A stretch of 64,000 nucleotides of DNA from Sambucus nigra (GCA_949130495.1 OX422221.1:482891159-482955158); one strand, 5' to 3'. Positions 1-13,326 are shown, numbered from the stretch's first letter. Numbers and translations are program-made. The notes: a model not told the origin generated them from the sequence alone.

Positions 1-129
1 TTTAAAAATCTTTGTCTCTCATGTGCTTGATTGGATTGCTTTTATCTATTTATCTATAATCATAAAAATGGGATTCGGTCCAGTTTTTTTCATCAACAGT
101 TAGATTTTCCCAATATCGCTACGAATGAA

Positions 130-345
130 ATCAAGCTGAGTTAAGCTGCTTGTGATATTCTTCAATCTTGGCTTGCTTAAATACAAGTCATGTTCAATTT
201 TGGCTCGAGATTGAGCCATTTTATGTCCATGTCATTCAAGCTTCACCTCTCCATATAGTGATATTTGAAATGAGCTCGGCTTGGCTCGTAGTACTGTATA
301 TCGAGTCCAAACACATATTTGAAGCTTGACTCGGGATTGACTAAA
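130..345. repeat. Dispersed GAGCTTG/GCTCGG-rich repeat fragment
   Basis: The stretch is studded with variants of AGCTTGACTCGG, GCTCGGCTTGGCTCG and CTCGAGATTGAGCC. A similar stretch recurs at about 2290-2420 (CTCGGCACGA, GGCGAGTTGAGCTTGACTG). Such motifs are common in short non-autonomous DNA transposons of plant intergenic DNA. No clear termini or target duplication can be made out, so the family is left open. Confidence 0.25.
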
Positions 346-507
346 AAAATATCAATGCAGACATTTTAATTCTTTCTCAGTGTTTGATATAACTTGTAAG
401 ACTATATACGTACCTTTAGGCTCTTTAGGTACTTAGTTAAGAGGTCAAAGTAAATGTTTGTAAGAAAAATTTCGGGATAACTACTTTTGTTGTGACTCAC
501 AATAGTA

Positions 508-700
508 CATCCATCTTAAATTAAGAGTCTGTTATTTTATTTTAGGTTGTCCCAAATTAAGAGTCATCTTTCTTTCTTTGAACATAATTAATGAACCAAA
601 TTCAACGCTACTGAACGAGCTTTGATCTTGGATATTGATTGGGTGTATCCTTAATGTATTCAAAAAATAAATATGAACTCTTAATTTAGCACATAGAGAG
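508..700. mobile_element. Stowaway (Tc1/mariner-type) MITE
   Basis: This 193-bp element is flanked by the dinucleotide TA on both sides (506-507 and 701-702). Its ends are imperfect inverted repeats: the left end reads CATCCATCTTAAATTAAGAGTC, and the complement of the right end reads CTCTCTATGTGCTAAATTAAGAGTTC. Both are decayed forms of the well-known plant Stowaway terminus CTCCCTCCGTCCCAAATTAAGAGTC; a closer copy of that motif (TTGTCCCAAATTAAGAGTC) also lies inside at about 547-565. It has no coding capacity and would depend on a mariner-type transposase supplied elsewhere. Confidence 0.7.
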
Positions 701-702
701 TA

Positions 703-3700
703 TTAGTTTTTACTAGATTTTTATGGAGAGAAAAACTAGAAAAAATGGTTTGCATAAAACACATTGGACAACAGAGAAAGAACTAGGCCAAAGATAAAAA
801 GCATAACTTTATGGAAAACTAGAACTTCATTAAAAATTTAATCTTCATTCCAAAATGTATGCTTACATTTATTTAAACCTTAATAGTCCAGGTGATTAAA
901 TATAAACCTTACTCTAAACATTCATGATTCTTTTACTAAATTATAATATCCAAACAAAATTACTAACAAAAACAAAGGAAACTTAATTATTCACAATCTC
1001 CTCAAATTTTAAAAATAAATTCTGAACTAATCACTAACTATTATTATCTAACCTAATAAATAAATATGGTAGTTTTATGCATCACCAAAGGAACTACTTT
1101 AAATATGAAGTCCCGTCTCCACCTGCAAAAAAGAAAAACAATTAATTAATATTACTTTGATAAGTTGACATTTCGAACTATTACATAGTGAAATTAAATA
1201 TCTTTTCGCACATACAAAAATCTTATGATGATCGTATGATGATGAGATTTCGTTTGAAATTATCTAAAGCATTCTAACATTCTCTTTAAGGCAATATATA
1301 TTGTGAAGTTGAACATTAATTTTGAAGACCATGCTCTATGTTGAAAACTTTGTACATGCACTATAAGTTCTTTTTTTTCTCCATCCATGTCAATAGTAAC
1401 AAATTTGTTATTCAATGAGAAAACAGTGATGGCCAAACAAATGATTTTACTTGTCATTAATATATACCATTAAGTATTTAAGAATTATTCCATATACATT
1501 CATGAATCTAATTAATTAACTAAAGAAATTCTAAATATCCTAGATATAAATGCATTTACATTTACAATTATATAATTTCAATGACTATAAAAAAATACTA
1601 AGACAAATAAGAAAAAAAAATGGATTTTAATTAAAATGAAATTCAATTTTTCATTAGATTAATACAATTCAAAATTGAGGCTTTTCTCGTTGGATAAATA
1701 ATAAGGTGGAACAAGTTAATTAACATAACATTATACAAATGTAGTATCTATTATTATGATAAGAATCCTTAACGATGCATATAAACAAAAAATATATTCT
1801 AAGAAGAAGTTATAAAGATGCATACAAACAAAAAATAGAGATTATAAATTACAATGAAAATGAGAACCAAGAAGAAATTCACATACCTATATAATTATTT
1901 TATAACTTCTCCATGCGATGAACCCTCAGCAACCTTGTATTTTTCTTTTGTTAAACTATTGTGACCTTGAATTGGCAAAGTCAATATATATAGATTTCAA
2001 CCTATATATATATATATAGTTTATGGAATTATCATTTGTTGGTGAGTAGAGTTCAATTGGAGTTGGGATTCTAGGGACAATTGCTAATAAGTACTTAATT
2101 TTGGAGAGATAAGTCTTCAAATGAAATTGGGATTCTTTGAAATTGCAAACATATATAGATATGGGTTTTATTTGAGTTTGGTACTAGGTTTCGTAGTGGG
2201 GTAGTGCGATAAATGAGGCAGTGGGTTTAGGAATGTACAAACCCTCACTTACTAACCCGTGTTAACGAACAAGAAGAGTCAACCATTATTCTATTTGAGA
2301 TCAACTTGATAGTTTAAACGAACTTCAAATCTTGATCAAACTCGGCACGATAAGTCGATGAAGAAGTTTCAATGAGATTCACGGCGAGTTGAGCTTGACT
2401 GAACAACGAGTTTCTTGAATCAATTTATAGCCGTAATTGTAGCTTCACATGAATTTTCCCGTTCCGTAATCTCCTAGATTCATTTTATAAAAATGTTACC
2501 ATATAAAAATACAAATTATAAAAAAAAGAGGCAATGGGCATTAGCTAATAAATCCCTTAAGTGTATTTATATATGATGAGTCCAAGTAATAAACTTGTTG
2601 GTGTCTTAAACCCATAAACTTTTTAATTAATGAATTATAAGTCCAAATGATACATTTACACTTGTTATTATAGATACAATTAGAGTTATTAATGTAGATT
2701 GAATTGCAATTGTAACTCTATCTACTATAATAAGTGTAACTCTATTTACATTAATAAGTAGTGTTGTATCTATATTCATATATCTATATTAATAATTGTA
2801 ACACACCTAGACTTACTGAAAAAGTTGTTTTTAGTTTGTCCTTATCGTTAATTTCTAAAGTGTTTAAGGATTTATCACCATGTTTCCCAAAAGCAAAGGC
2901 ATAATTTTAGATACTAATTAACCAAATGACACGTAAACATTTCTTCACCCACGTTTTAATATCGGATTGGATCTTGTTTATATGCCTGGATATATTGTAA
3001 AATCATTCTAAACAAATATAGTATATGTGGATCATATTCTTGGGATCTCTAGATGATAAACTAAGTTTAAACACGATTTGTGTCTGGGCTTTGTTGATAC
3101 CATGGTTGGAGTTCCAAAAAATCGTTCGAGTTCTCCTATGATATTTTCATATTTGTATGTAGTTTCGATTTGGTAAAAATAAATAATATCAAATTAAGAA
3201 TATATGATAAGCAAATTTCGTTAAAAAATTAACTAAATCACCAACTAATTAGAAGCCTATAAGTCAACGCATTTAAGCAACTATGATTCATTCATTATAT
3301 CTCAATCAATATCAATAGGAGGATTAACCAGGCTTATTTTTTTACTTAATGCAAATGAGATTATGTGTGAAGAAATCCTAGTGTATAATTTTCACAATAA
3401 TCTAAAAAACAAAATTTTACAATAAATTTATTCCTATTGAGCATAAGAGTACATATTGTGTTTTTGATATATCTAGACATTAATTTTTTTTTCCACACGT
3501 TAAACGTGTTTCTCCATACCCATACTCTTTTTGGATATAACATTTTGTATGGAGGTTTTTGTTCTCATGAAACCAATTTTTTCGTTACGAAATCTCATCC
3601 AGGTATTTGTTAACTCATCCCATAATGAGATTTTATAGATTCTGATATAAATTTCAGGAGAAGTAATAAGTACAAATTGATGAATTCATGAGTAGCTCTA

Positions 3701-5099
3701 CCACTTGCTTCGTAGATTGTAATTTTTAAATTTTGGTGTGAGAGAATGACTATAAATAACTAGATTGTTATTGCTATTAATTAAAAATTTATTTTGGAGG
3801 AAAATATAATAAGGAAAAAGGAAAAAATAATGAAATTTAGTTGTTTATCACAAAACTTTGGCAGGAGAATTGAAGTAAATATTATTACATCTTTAAAGGA
3901 GTTGGGAACATACACAAATTTCTTAGTTTTGTGAAAATGCAATTACCTTTAAACCTTCTGAAAATTAGCCTTTGATTTAAGGATTTGTTTTTAAGAAAGT
4001 TATCCCAAATATGGGTGTGTCCTTTTGGAACCTAATATAGGAGTATATTTTAGTATATTTTATTGATTAACATGTATACATATATAGTAATATTTACGTT
4101 AACATATGTTAATATTCCTTTGCAAGTAGGTGGTCAACCTGGTGTGCGTGTTAACGAGGCATCTGTCACTTGGTGTGCAAGTATCGGGGCAACTTGTAGT
4201 TCGGCTCCAACTTAATGATAACGTACGATGTAAAAGGTTTTAAATATCCCAATCGATGGAATTTCTCTATTGTTCTGAAGTTTAAACTCATCCTTTTCAA
4301 TTATCACATAATCGATTATTTACTTAAAAATCTAATACTACACTCATGGTAAGTCAATTATGATAATTTTTCATCTTTCATAGTTATTAATAGGCCCGAA
4401 TCACATATCCTCCCATATACGTTTATGCTATTGAGTAATTGCCATTTTCACATGCATTATCTATATTCTTGGATGATGAACTAGTCGCTCAAATCTTTTC
4501 AACTATGAATCTTTTATGTTGGGATTTTGTTTTAAATTATTAGATTAATGTTCTTTTTTTCTTTATTTATTTTATTGTAATACAGTGTTTCAATAAGTGA
4601 CTAATATTAGAATGTGTAACTTGATCGTACCATATAATTTATTGTAATCTCAAAACCCCAATTACTTATTTGTGATGGATACTTACAACTATGAGAATAA
4701 AAAGTTAACAACATAGGTAGAGGATGAATAGAGAGTCACGATTCTGGTAATCGAAGTCTAAATAGTATAAGAATGAAGGGAAAATGTTGACTTAGAATAT
4801 TGATGTATAATTATTTGCATATAACATGTATGTTATGCATTATTTCAAGTTTTAAATTAGTACTGAGAAAAAATGATAACAAGTGTTATTATGAGGAAGA
4901 AAAATTCATGTTATATTCGTACAATGTTTTTTTTAGTTTTCATTATTTTCAGATATACATACCCTAGAATTACATTTAACAAATATATGTCTCTTGAAAG
5001 AATCTAAAATACACTACTGTGTCAAGATTAATTAAAACTTTTGGAACACTTTGGTAATTTTTTTTAAAATTTCAGTAGATGAAACACACACACAAAAGT
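703..5099. other. AT-rich intergenic DNA, no gene recognised
   Basis: About 4.4 kb of AT-rich sequence with only short chance open frames. Local features are a short (TA)n run near 2003-2018 and repeated TATTAATGTAGA / TAACTCTATCTAC motifs near 2690-2800. A small minus-strand frame at 1260-1457 could be an exon, but no family match could be justified. Confidence 0.5.
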
Positions 5100-6087
5100 T
5101 TATTGGTTGGTGTGATGCCCTTCATAGTCACTAAAAATTTGAATTAGAATTTGATGAGGAAAATAGGTGAAAACACTATATTTGATCACGAGGAAACCGA
5201 TTAACTGAAAAATCATGGGTTCCTTAGTTCCAGGACCACGCACATACCCAAGTCCACTATAACAAATGTTTAAGTACAAATTACAAATTACAATGTGTAA
5301 ATGAAATGGTCTAGCCAATACAAACAGTAAAGCAAGGCTTAAACTATATACCCCCCAACTACTAAATTTGACTAAACAAAATAACTCAGTGACAACTTAG
5401 GGAATTCACACATTCAGAGCTCCATACTCAAAACATGAGTACCAGTTAAGAAGAACACAACAAAAATTAATATATGATTTGGTTTAATCAAAACAAAAAA
5501 GATTATAACTACTAAGTCATTCAACACATAAAAGTCCTTGTTTTGTCTATAAGAATCAACAAGAATAAAGAAAGATAAAAATAGTTAGTTTTGTGTAAAA
5601 TCCAAATGAGATCTGCAATGAATATGATATGGCAGAAACAACATAAATAACGAAATGAAACAAACACTTAATAGCTTAGACAGGAATTAGGCTCATGAAA
5701 AGAAGATCTATTTGGACATGCTAAATGTACAGAGTTATAATCAACACAAAAACATAAATCTGGTCGAAACAAAACTACTATCCAGATTAGGGTTTTAAAA
5801 ATCATTTTTTCTCAAATAAGGTTTGGAACAAATATAACATGCACATGCCACAACCTTTCTCAAAACAAGTTCCACATAAACAAAAAGTCTAGAAATCAGC
5901 TTAGATCTAAAAGGGAATAAGTTTGGTTTAAAATAAACAAGATCCTTTTATAAAACAAACGTACTAATGAGGTTATGACTTCAAACACAAACATATTTAG
6001 ATCCAAAAACCAGAATCGAATTCAATCATGCAAATGCATAAATTAGTTCAAAGAAGATTATATAAACATATATACATATACGAGTAA

Positions 6088-6138
<51 letters not shown>

Positions 6139-6790
6139 GAAGAAGGGCCAAAAGAAAATACCCCAAAGCTAGTCAAAGTCAAAAAATGGTCCAAATCGTG
6201 CATGCACCAAAAGACTTTGCAAGATCTAGATCAAAGAGACTTAACTAGATCTTAAAATCAACTCACAAAGTTTAAAATAATTTTTTAGAACATGAACTCC
6301 AAATCATTAAAACAGGATTAAAACAAATCCTCAAACCTTGTAATTAGAAGAACCACTCAAACCTCACAATGAACATATAAAACACAAAAATGGTCTTTAA
6401 ATTGTAAGGTTAAACAAAAAATAATCTCAAATATATGGAAAACCCTTAAGTCTTTAGAGAGAGAAAATGGGAAGATATTTTAGTACAGTTTTATTTGATT
6501 TTGGGAATTAAAATATGATTTTTCAAACTCACCCATGCCTTCTATTTATAGGCTGCGAAGAAAGGGCATGGTTGAATTGTAATTCCATGAACCATAAGGG
6601 AAAAAGGGTACATGACTAAGGAAGTTGAGGGGTAAATATGTCAATGCACAAAATATAACTCAGGGTTACATACATCAATAGCCAACCTAAGTTTAAGGGA
6701 AAAATAGACTTAATGCCCCGGACAAAATCTTCGGTATACAGATGCCACACAGACACACGTGTGATGAAGTCGCGTGTGTCAAATGCCATA
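5100..6790 (-). mobile_element. Probable LTR relic of a gypsy element, minus strand
   Basis: Read on the minus strand this region has the anatomy of a long plant LTR. There is a U3-like segment with an ACACGTGTG palindrome (6754-6763) and a TATA box (complement of TCTATTTATA, 6541-6550). A T/G-rich transcribed segment follows, then a short frame (5100-5318) of the kind often left in gypsy LTR and 3' regions, containing YVRGPGTKEPM. No second copy and no internal retroelement domains lie next to it, so it would be a solo or truncated LTR. The boundaries are approximate, and an ordinary promoter region cannot be excluded. Confidence 0.3.
6091..6136. repeat. (TA)23 microsatellite
   Basis: Uninterrupted TA dinucleotide run of 46 bp inside the probable LTR relic. 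Confidence 0.97.
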
Positions 6791-8876
6791 CTCCCATTGG
6801 CCCAACACCAAAAACATAGATTGATAAAAAATGACCTAACAAACTTAAAAATGTTGCCATTTTTATGTTATTAAATTTTATTTAATTACATAATTAATAT
6901 GTTTAATCAAATGTTAAATTTAACATTTTAAAATCTAGAAAAATATTATAAATTCAGAAAAATATTTTATAATTTCTAAAAAATAAATAAATTATAATAT
7001 AAAAAATATGTATGTTACAATAGATATAAATTGTATAGTTACAAAAACAATTCAAATATTAAAACAATAAATCAAAATTGTTTTAAAATAAGGTATTAGG
7101 TTTTAAAATTAAAAAGAATGTTTCTAGTCACGTGTTAAATCAAGAAAGGGAGCGAGAGTAAAATCGATAGTTTGTCACACAATTGAGCCAAACAAAAGGA
7201 TGGTATTTTCATTTGTTTTGTGTAGGATGGCGAATGGACCTTGTATGAGGTATGACTGTTGGATCATGATGTATAAAATGATTAAGTAGTGAATACCCAT
7301 ACTATTATTATGTGGACGTAGATGTAGAGACTACTTTCCCCTGTGACACTATATAATGGTGATGTATAAATGAATGAAAATGAAATTGGTATATAAAACT
7401 CTATAGCGGTGATTAAAACTTAATCTTAGGGAACATATGATCTTGGGTATAGACTCATGTGATATTTAGGATTGTTTTGGGTTAGGTAAACTTTAAAGGA
7501 ACTAATAGACTGGAAGAAGGTGTGTAATTATGTTGTAACCCAAAATCAATTACACTATTATTCTACTTAGACTTCCTGTTAACGCCTCCTAATAACATTT
7601 TAGGACATAGTCAACTTTGTCGCCTCTACCCAGAGATCATTTCAGTGGTATGATTTACGTTGATACAATTGTAGTTATGCGATGGTACTAGTACTTTTGA
7701 TTGGTTTGATATCAGAGTTATGTGGTTCACCAATGGTATGTTTAAAATATTTATTTTATGCATTTAGTTTTATTACAATCGTGCTTAGAATGATATTCAC
7801 TTGTTCAATTCCCATGAGTTTGTATTAGACCTGATCAATCTATTATTAAATTTTACGGGGGTGTCACAATTAAGTTGACTAAATATATATAAGTATGAGA
7901 TATGTATTCTCATAATTTTCCCCATTTAACTATCTTTTATCATTGTGTCATTGTAGTGCCCTAAACAACTCAAGAATGTTCAATGTGGTTATTATGTATT
8001 CAATTATATGAGTGAACTAATGGAGGATTTACATTCTATAGAGTTAAAGATAATTAATTGACTACATTTTTTTTTATATTTTCGTTTAATTTCTAACTTC
8101 CCATCATATCATTTGCCTATGTTAGTTGATGAAATTAACTAAGAAAGAGATACAGAGTAGTGGGGATAGAGGAATTACGGATCGAGTTTATTAAGTTTAT
8201 TGTCGCGAACGTGAATGCTTAACTAAAAGCATAGTAAGTGTAACATTAAAACAACCTATTATCTGAGAGTTATAATGACTTTAATTTCCACCTCAATATT
8301 TTTCTAATCTCAATGACTCAATTGTCCTCACCCCACCGTCAAATAGGTTAGCAATTTGAGTTGTTGGGGAAATTGAGTGAGTTTTTAACATTAATTTGGA
8401 TTATGTCCTTTGTGCATATGGTTAAAAATATAGCAGGATCAAAAGCTGCTCAACTTATGGTTTATCTTCATTACCATCTCTTAGTGTCAATTTGTGTATA
8501 TTATATATATTTTTTACTTTTTGGTTTATACATATATGATTTTTTCCCTTTTAAGTTGACTTCGGCGGAATGTTAAATCGGTAGAATTTGTTTTGGATGT
8601 GGATACTCATTTAGATTTCTATGTTAATTATTCCACTTAAATTGTTTTATAGAGTTAAAAAGTTTTTTGATTGAATGTTATTTAAATAGAATTTGTGTAT
8701 TACCCATTTTGACATATTTATGTTATTCCACTTTAAATGGTTTTGCAGTGTTAATTAAAATTGATTTCCATGGAATGCTAGTTGAGTAAAATAAGTTTTG
8801 GTAGTGGATTCTTTTATTTATTTCGAATGAAATAATTAACTTTACCAAGCTTAAGAACTATGCTCAGGTTGTATGT
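6791..8876. other. AT-rich intergenic DNA, no gene recognised
   Basis: About 2.1 kb without recognisable coding content. One 71-codon plus-strand frame at 8361-8576 is strongly hydrophobic (rich in Y, I, L and F), as expected from AT-rich sequence, and no family is recognised. Confidence 0.5.
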
Positions 8877-8890
8877 ACACACACACACAC

Positions 8891-8946
<56 letters not shown>
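8877..8946. repeat. Compound (AC)n-(AT)n microsatellite
   Basis: An (AC)7 run at 8877-8890 is followed by a 54-bp (AT)27 run at 8893-8946, then by CATACATAC. Confidence 0.97.
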
Positions 8947-8951
<5 letters not shown>

Positions 8952-8961
8952 CATACCAATG

Positions 8962-9145
8962 TTCTAAAAAACGCGAGGCGTGAAAAGGAGTTTAGGCCTT
9001 CTTAATATATTTTAATATTTTTTAACCATAGCAAGGCTATTAAAATACTAAAATTGCACCTTAAGGATTTTACCAAGAATAAGGCCTAAACATCTTAAGG
9101 CGGAGCGTTTCTTCCAAGCCTCAAGCCTAGGCGGATTTTTTAGAA
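8962..9145. mobile_element. MITE-like repeat with GCCTAGGCG motifs
   Basis: A 184-bp unit with imperfect terminal inverted repeats: left TTCTAAAAAACGCGAGGCG; right complement TTCTAAAAAATCCGCCTAGGC. The interior holds further inverted TTAGGCC/GGCCTAA and CTTAAGG motifs. Short dispersed repeats with GCGAGGCG...GCCTAGGCG ends are frequent in plant genomes. The target duplication is unclear because the left flank is a microsatellite. Confidence 0.5.
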
Positions 9146-9159
9146 TCGTGATATATACA

Positions 9160-9401
9160 TACTTCGGTTAAAAAAATAATCTTTACAACTAAAATTTTAC
9201 AACACTTTTAAGGTACAAAAGTCGATAATTTTACATCGGGTACAATAAAGCCATCCTAAATAGCTTTCTATTTTACATCACTTTTTTCAAAAAACTTTAG
9301 GACGGTCATTTTTACAACGCTTGATCTAAATTTTAAAAGCATTATAAGCAACTATTTACAACGATTATTAGGCCTCCTAAATACCTATTTTTATTGTAGT
9401 G
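9160..9401. mobile_element. CACTA element right terminus (remnant)
   Basis: The complement of 9391-9401 reads CACTACAATAA, a CACTA-type terminus. The adjoining 240 bp carries many short subterminal motifs of the type TTTTACAAC / TTTTACATC in one orientation, as in CACTA elements, where the transposase binds. A partner left end could not be found, so this is probably a truncated or non-autonomous copy. Confidence 0.45.
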
Positions 9402-9908
9402 ATTTTTCCATTCATTTTGGATTTCTGGGGAAATCGGGTACATCTCATTCCATGTCAAAGGTTTTCTAGGGTTTCTAATATTTTTCTATTTTCCCTTCTC
9501 GGAACTTAAGTAGATGTGATTGTCTTATTGATTTTGTGGTAAATTGCTTATTTTGCTTGATGATTGTGATGTTTAGCTAGCCATTGAGTTGGTTTGATCT
9601 AGGATTTCTCAATTTCCACAATATTCTGGGTTTTCCCTAAATTTTTAAATGTAGTTGTTGCTTCAAGAGGGGTTTATTTCTTTTTCGATTCTTTTAACAT
9701 TATAAGTGGTGATGAGTGGATTAACATAGTGGTAAGGCAAACCCATGACCACAATAAGATTTCCACTAACCCATTAGCCCGTGACATTAGTAGTTCTTCT
9801 TCCTCCTGGGAGGAAACTTGAAAAAACAATAGTTATCGTATGAAATCCATCTTCTTCTGATGAATGAATCCATAACCCCCATATACCAAATAAAATAGGT
9901 GGGAGTTC
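9402..9908. other. Intergenic spacer
   Basis: AT-rich sequence with no open frame of note and no recognised element. Confidence 0.4.
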
Positions 9909-10395
9909 ATGGCTTCAACAAACCTGGACAATAGTGGAGGTGGTGAAGGGTGGTTGGGGTGGAATTATTCCAACGACACCTTTGTTGAGTTTTTGGTTGT
10001 GCTTTGGGATTCCACTAAGGAAGCCCTGTATCCTCGTTTGACTTCCAAACCACCTAGTTTAATTGTTGTATTTCCCATTGATTCTTCTAGTGAGTCAACT
10101 AACAATGAGGCCACTCATTTACGAGATAATATTAACTCTAATGATCCATCTGAAACTAATGATGGAAATTACGATTGTGATGTAACTCCATCTGAGCTAT
10201 TTGAGTAGAAGGACATGTACAATATTCCAATTAGAATAACCTATAGTCTTCCCTTCAAAGATCAGAAAACCTATACCCACTTGTACGCTAACTATATGTG
10301 CATTAATCTATACTCTATGGTTATAGGACTTCATTTTCCCCTACTGTGGACACCCTGATTTATAATCAAGGTGTGGGTCATTTTATCCCTCCCAA
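9909..10395 (+). pseudogene. Broken ORF, possibly the N-terminal part of an older Tat-type aORF
   Basis: A 99-codon frame (9909-10208) begins MASTNLDNSGG and is serine/asparagine-rich. It stops at TAG but can be followed with further breaks to 10395, where Tat element 1 begins. The later part contains FPLL downstream of a CINLYS stretch. This loosely resembles the start of the putative gypsy-type transposon domain seen in the aORFs at 20994 and 59051, and weakly suggests an older element of the same lineage was the insertion target. The continuation after the 3' LTR (21989 on) could not be aligned convincingly. An unrelated host gene fragment remains possible. Confidence 0.25.
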
Positions 10396-10951
10396 TATTG
10401 ATACTAAAAAATATCCATCTACATAGAACAATCAGAAATGAACACTTGTCCTCTTATGTAGCTAAACTCCTAATTAGCATATAGTAGCTTGGCAAGAATA
10501 TCTACCAACATAAAGAATGGGGAGCAACACACAGAATGACGACCAACACAGAATGCCAACCATTAATACAAATGAATGCTCACCTCCTAAAAAGTGGTAT
10601 CACGCGTGATTAGCACAATCAAATGTCACATTCATTATGTACGGATGTTAATGCCTAAATATATAAAGGCATTCCATCCCTTGGAATTCCAACCCTTGAC
10701 CTCTAGGTCACTATAAATACATTGCATCCCTTTCATCAAGGGCAAGGTAAAACGGATCCTAGGGTATTCTTATTGACAAGATTACCTAGCTTTCTGTAAC
10801 CTCTGAAATCAATACAATCACAGTAGATGTATGCATTCTTTCATAGATGAACCACTTTAAAAACTCTCTTTCTCTATTTTATTTACCATTGCAATTATGT
10901 ATTTTATCTATGATTATAAAATTGGATCAAGTTCAGTTTTTTACATCAACA
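10396..10951 (+). mobile_element. 5' LTR of Tat element 1
   Basis: This 556-bp segment is repeated, diverged, at 21478-21988. It starts TATTGATAC (TGTTGATAC in the 3' copy) and ends CATCAACA in both copies. The U3 part contains a conserved ATATATAAAGGCATTCC stretch (about 10660) and CACTATAAATAC (10712-10718), one of which should be the TATA box. The copies differ by many substitutions and small indels, so the insertion is old. The bases flanking the two LTRs (CCCAA before, CCTGA after) do not form a target duplication. Confidence 0.9.
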
Positions 10952-10953
10952 AA

Positions 10954-10973
10954 TTTGCTCCGTCTATGGGAAC
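10954..10973 (+). other. Decayed primer-binding site of Tat element 1
   Basis: Directly after the 5' LTR the sequence reads TTTGCTCCGTCTATGGGAAC, a mutated version of the TTGGCGCCGTCTGTGGGAAC primer-binding site used by Tat-lineage gypsy elements. The complement at 58478-58500 is a better preserved version. Confidence 0.7.
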
Positions 10974-11011
10974 ATGTATCTAATCGTTATTCTCAATCTT
11001 ATTAACGAAAA

Positions 11012-12690
11012 ATGAATCCATAACCCAGTGCCAGAAATGAAGGCAACCCGCCTAATCCATCTTCTTCGCCTAGATTAGTCGACCTAAATGGGATTCTAGC
11101 TAGTATTGCCAGAGGTCAAGATGCTATGCAAGAAATAATGAGATAATTAACTCAGTCATGAAAAGAAAAATCTCCATCCCTATCTAGACAACAAGTAGTC
11201 CCATTACCATGGAGAGAAATACTTCCTCCACTTCCTAGGCATAGCCAACACATCTATTCGAGACCATCTCGCGATAGGACTTATCACCCACGAATCATTT
11301 CCTCAGTCAGAGCCTCGGAGTCTTATGATAACTATTATTTCTCTACTAAAAGGCCAACTGTATTGTAGAGATTTATCTGAGCCTCTCCTTTCGATTGATT
11401 GGGACTCTGAGCAAATAGAAACCCTCCTAGAGCAGTCTCTAGAGACATTCAACATCTAACCGACCAACATGAAGCCACAATCAGAGAAGGGTCAAGCACC
11501 CGACGATCTATACATGCCGAGCAGACTTCTCAGGAAGAAAGTTCAATAAATACACATAGTCAGGGAAACTGAGCTATTTTGCATTAATCTGATATGGAAA
11601 ATCCTTCGTGGAAAGGATTAATTCAGCGATTGGAAGATCGATTAAGAGAGATGGCAAAGGCAAAGAATACTTTACAACAATGTTTTTTAAATGATCCCCT
11701 TTTATTAAGGCAATTGTGGATTTTCCTAGTCCATCTAAGTTTAAAGCTCCTGTAGTCACCCTCAAATTTGATGAAAAAATTTATCGAGTCCTGCACACTG
11801 AATAATAACAAGCTACCACTGACATTTATTCATCCCGTGATGAAATGAGATGTAGATCTTTCTCAATCACCATTAAATGTTCAACTCAGATATGGTATAA
11901 TAACTTGTCCCGAGGAAAAATCATCAACTTCAACCAACTTATTCAACTAATTATTAGAAATTTCTATTGTGGGGACAAGCTAGTGAAAAGAGTAGCCCAT
12001 CTCATGAGAGTAAGATAATAAGTAGGATAAACGACTAGGGAATACATCATTCATTTTGATAATGAGAAATTGGAAGTGGTAGATTACGAGGAAAAAATAG
12101 CCATCACTGCTCTCATGAGTTGGTTTCTTTTGGAGAAAATGTACTATACTTTGGTCAAAGATCCTCCTAAAACTATGACCGAGCTCATGGATAAGGCAAG
12201 AAAAAGAATGAATGCTGAGGAAGTAATGGATACAAAGAAGAGTCCATCCACAAACACTGAGAAGAAAGACCAGAAGGAGCAGAAGGAGCCAAAGCCAAAA
12301 AAGAGGATAAGCTCAAGAAATACGGAACCTACACTCCATTTAGTGTTAACATTCACCATATTCTTGGGGATAGTAAAAACAACAAGGATCTGCAATGGCC
12401 TGAAAGGTTCAAAGAACCTCATTGTACGAGGGACAAATATAAATATTGTTAATTACACAAGGATCATGACCATGCAACAGATAACTGCATCACTTTGCAA
12501 ATTGAGATAGAATCTCTCATTTATCCAGGAAAACTAAATAAATTTGTTGATCAGCATGAAAGCAGAGAATATAGAAGAAGATCAAATTCTCCACATAAGC
12601 CCAGAAATAATAGGACGAGAAACCATGAAGATGAGTATGAGACTGATCCCGATTTACCGAAGAAGCTAAGCATCCATAATGTGAGGTAGC
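11012..12690 (+). pseudogene. gag: gag of Tat element 1 (disrupted)
   Basis: The structural polyprotein starts near MNP at 11012 and is broken by many stops. Retrotransposon gag signatures can be followed through the frames: PSKFKAPVVTL near 11730, a capsid core with DEMRCRSFSITIKCSTQIWY (about 11840-11900) and the segment YIIHFDNEKLEVVDYEEKIA leading into ITALMSWF (about 12045-12130). The last lies in the longest remaining frame, 12070-12510. A nucleocapsid-like motif of the form C-x2-H-x4-H-x4-C is at 12447-12488, with a stop inside its first spacer. Gag would package element RNA into cytoplasmic virus-like particles; this copy cannot. Confidence 0.8.
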
Positions 12691-13326
12691 TATGATCAGT
12701 TTTTGTTCATTTGATCGTCAAGTCATTATAATTGGCGATGCAGTAGGAGGAGATCATGCTTTTGAAAGAAAAGATTATTTGAATAAAGCCTAAGCTTTCT
12801 CTTATATCCAGAGAATTATTCTGAACGATGAAGACCGACCTAGGAAGGTTAACAAAGACAACCTTGTAATCGAATTTTAAAAGACTGATCTCTTTTGGGT
12901 ACTTTAACCCCATGACGACCCATTGGTTGTCAAATTCAGGATCCATGATACTGTCATCGCTAGAATATTGGTGGATAAATGGAGCTCGATTATTATTATA
13001 TTTATCCTTACTTTCAGAGTTTGGACTTGAAGCTCAGCCAGCTAGAGCCCTACCACATGCCATTAATTAGATTTTTTGCTGAAAAAGTTTACCCTCTTGG
13101 GTCAATAAAGTTAGAAGTGTTGTTTGTCACTTGGCTGACAAGTCGAACGGAGAAAATACTCTTATTTGTGATGAATAAAAATGTTCAATCTGCCTATAAT
13201 GTGGTCCTCGACAGGGTAAGATTGAAGAAGTTGGAAGTTGTAGCATCAATAGTTCATCAATGCTTGAAGTTTCCAACTCACTTTGGTGTAGGTGTGGTAA
13301 AAGGCAATCAAAATGTGGATAAATAA
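12685..13326 (+). pseudogene. Aspartic protease domain of Tat element 1 (inactive)
   Basis: HDDPLVVKF (about 12912) leads to ILVDKWSS (about 12968), where the catalytic Asp-Thr-Gly of a retropepsin has become Asp-Lys-Trp. After a frame change, 12979-13326 continues the domain with LEPYHMPLIRF and EKVYPLGSIKLEV, typical of the protease-to-RT linker in Tat elements. The enzyme would cleave Gag-Pol, and its loss alone makes the copy non-functional. Confidence 0.75.

Noticed and set aside
1260..1457. Minus-strand 65-codon frame with VTIDMDGEKKELIV, considered as an exon of a heavy-metal-associated domain gene
   Set aside because: The resemblance is limited to one beta-strand-like stretch, there is no metal-binding CxxC and no second exon could be joined convincingly.
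8361..8576. Hydrophobic 71-codon plus-strand frame, considered as a membrane peptide gene
   Set aside because: AT-rich DNA gives such I/L/F/Y-rich frames by chance; there is no promoter context or family resemblance.
9909..10208. Considered as an intact small host gene
   Set aside because: The frame stops just where recognisable sequence continues with further stops, and the adjoining LTR insertion implies a broken sequence.
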